Assembly: GCF_036365825.1 (NCBI RefSeq)
Contig: NZ_CP142675.1
Coordinates: forward strand, 2,116,501 to 2,180,500
Direction of reading: 5' to 3'
Source: Qipengyuania sp. HL-TH1
GTDB taxonomy: Bacteria; Pseudomonadota; Alphaproteobacteria; Sphingomonadales; Sphingomonadaceae
Length of the DNA stretch: 64,000 nucleotides
Positions 63,209 through 64,000 of the stretch are shown here, in pieces (the first letter of the stretch is position 1; the number at the start of each line of letters is the position of its first letter). Position numbers and translations under genes: made by a program. The notes beneath the pieces were generated by a model. It searched no databases and was not told the origin of the DNA. It was given only the letters and a program-made list of their open reading frames with translations.

Positions 63209-64000
63209 ATGAGGATATGCAGCCTACTGCTGTCAGTTGTCCTGCTGACTTCAGCCGGATGCACGAACCACCACGTGCAGTTCTTCTTCCCGAATACGGT
63301 CGCCGATGCGCCGGACGAGGTGCGCATCTTCATGGATGCCCGAGGAGATCTCTATCCCGACGATGGTATCGCTGCCGGATATGCCCTCCCCGACGGCTCG
63401 CACGGAAGTCTCTTCGAGGCCGCGCGCGGCGGCGACCCGGCCCTTTGTCTCGAGCCTCGGGCCGGAAGCGAGCTCGAGGAACTTTGCGACGCGGTCGACG
63501 AAGGCTGCTACGGCAGCGTCACTACAGACTGCTTCGCACGATGGCAGATGGTCCAAGAGACGATGTGGAAGAGGCGCGCGGAGCGCATCGCCGCGCGCTT
63601 CGGCGAGGACGGCAGGGACACGATCGGGGTCCTGATCTATGGTTTCAACAACTGGTTCCGCGAAAGCGACGCCAACTACGCCACGGCTGAGCGTGAGATG
63701 CGTCGCTTTCTTCCCGCTGATCGCAAGATAGGTTTCGTGGAGGTCTACTGGGACGGGTGCAGAGGCAACGACAAGGGCATAGGCTGCTGGTCACGAGCGC
63801 AGTCCACGGGGCCGCTCGCGGGGTTCGCGTTGCGCCGTCTCTTCAATGGCGTCGAGGAAGCTTGGACGACGGCGTCGGGATCTCCTTCCTGGCGTGTGCT
63901 CACTCACAGTTCGGGAGCGTTCGTCGCTGGTGCGACCTTCGGCGACCCCACGATCGCCCTTCCCCAGCTGCAGGATCCGACGACGAACCGCTGGTATGGT
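63209..64000 (+). CDS. Lipoprotein with alpha/beta-hydrolase features (3' truncated by window edge)
   Basis: Open from ATG 63209, with GAGGGGG upstream, to the end of the window: 264 codons without a stop. MRICSLLLSVVLLTSAGC is a lipoprotein signal with lipobox Cys18. Following a variable part with several cysteines, GVLIYGFNNWFRES resembles the oxyanion strand of DUF900-type hydrolases (VHGYN) and VLTHSSGAFVAG the nucleophile turn (GHSxG). It is probably an envelope-anchored esterase-like protein; the identity is uncertain. It is cargo of the comM island. Confidence 0.65.
   Translation, partial: MRICSLLLSVVLLTSAGCTNHHVQFFFPNTVADAPDEVRIFMDARGDLYPDDGIAAGYALPDGSHGSLFEAARGGDPALCLEPRAGSELEELCDAVDEGCYGSVTTDCFARWQMVQETMWKRRAERIAARFGEDGRDTIGVLIYGFNNWFRESDANYATAEREMRRFLPADRKIGFVEVYWDGCRGNDKGIGCWSRAQSTGPLAGFALRRLFNGVEEAWTTASGSPSWRVLTHSSGAFVAGATFGDPTIALPQLQDPTTNRWYG

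Larger units (their letters stand above)
59509..64000 (+). mobile_element. Left part of a genomic island integrated in comM
   Basis: Begins where the comM reading frame loses homology (about 59505-59512) and runs to the window edge. Cargo seen: large serine recombinase, alpha/beta hydrolase with divergent LysR regulator, and a lipoprotein. Codon choice here is less strictly GC-ending than in the core genes. The right junction, with the other half of comM, is outside the window. Confidence 0.8.

Overview
The window is a high-GC stretch of bacterial chromosome. It most likely comes from an alphaproteobacterium of the order Sphingomonadales, probably family Erythrobacteraceae. The evidence is the mix of families (a HWE-type bacteriophytochrome kinase, TonB-dependent receptor, DUF1674, XpaC/TelA pair, isoquinoline-oxidoreductase-type molybdopterin subunit), the rpsT-dnaA linkage, an rpmH-rnpA-yidD-yidC-engB operon without dnaA, and promoters of the form TTGAC(C/G)-N17-TA(A/G)G(T/C)G. 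Genus assignment is inference. No CRISPR array, rRNA operon or classical insertion sequence was seen.

Layout. 1-5.9 kb: end of an acyl-AMP/CoA ligase, a TelA-XpaC-PHA-granule-protein operon, then a heme oxygenase-bacteriophytochrome red-light sensor operon. 5.9-11.9 kb: TonB, a TonB-dependent receptor, a 2-oxoglutarate/Fe(II) dioxygenase and a NupC nucleoside transporter, all on the minus strand. 12-16.6 kb: queuosine-precursor transporter, DUF421 protein, then a tightly overlapped operon that mixes glutathione-dependent formaldehyde oxidation (frmA, fghA) with a 3-oxoacid CoA-transferase (scoA, scoB), and a tRNA-Lys. 16.7-27.2 kb: folK, peptidase, N-carbamoylputrescine amidase, secreted methyltransferase, msrA, a decayed secreted helical-repeat gene, an S33-type hydrolase, rsmB and the SDH assembly factor. 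27.2-33 kb: cytochrome P450 with an apparent frameshift, hemH, an orphan molybdopterin oxidoreductase subunit and mrp, all overlapping or closely spaced on the minus strand. 33-39.4 kb: envelope quality control and wall synthesis (hflK, hflC, a Do-type protease, PBP1A, msrB). 39.5-41.9 kb: rpsT and dnaA. 41.9-54 kb: housekeeping genes (MoeB/ThiF-like, sirtuin, dapB, K+ channel, nth, dctA, dapE, cupin, S1/P1 nuclease, GST, VOC), interrupted by two foreign-looking insertions: an ATP-grasp gene flanked by a duplicated nth tail, and an AT-richer patch with a GT14 glycosyltransferase. 54.3-58.7 kb: engB-yidC-yidD-rnpA-rpmH plus a secreted ClpP-fold-like protein.

Right end (about 59.5 kb to the window edge): the comM/yifB gene is cut in the middle of its reading frame and followed immediately by a large serine recombinase. 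Downstream lie a hydrolase/LysR divergent pair with a clear palindromic operator, and a lipoprotein that runs off the edge. This is best read as the left end of a genomic island integrated in comM; its right end is outside the window.

Two further genes look broken by single-base changes in G runs (the P450 at 28536-28541 and the repeat protein near 23900). These could be real pseudogenes or assembly errors and should be read with that caution.
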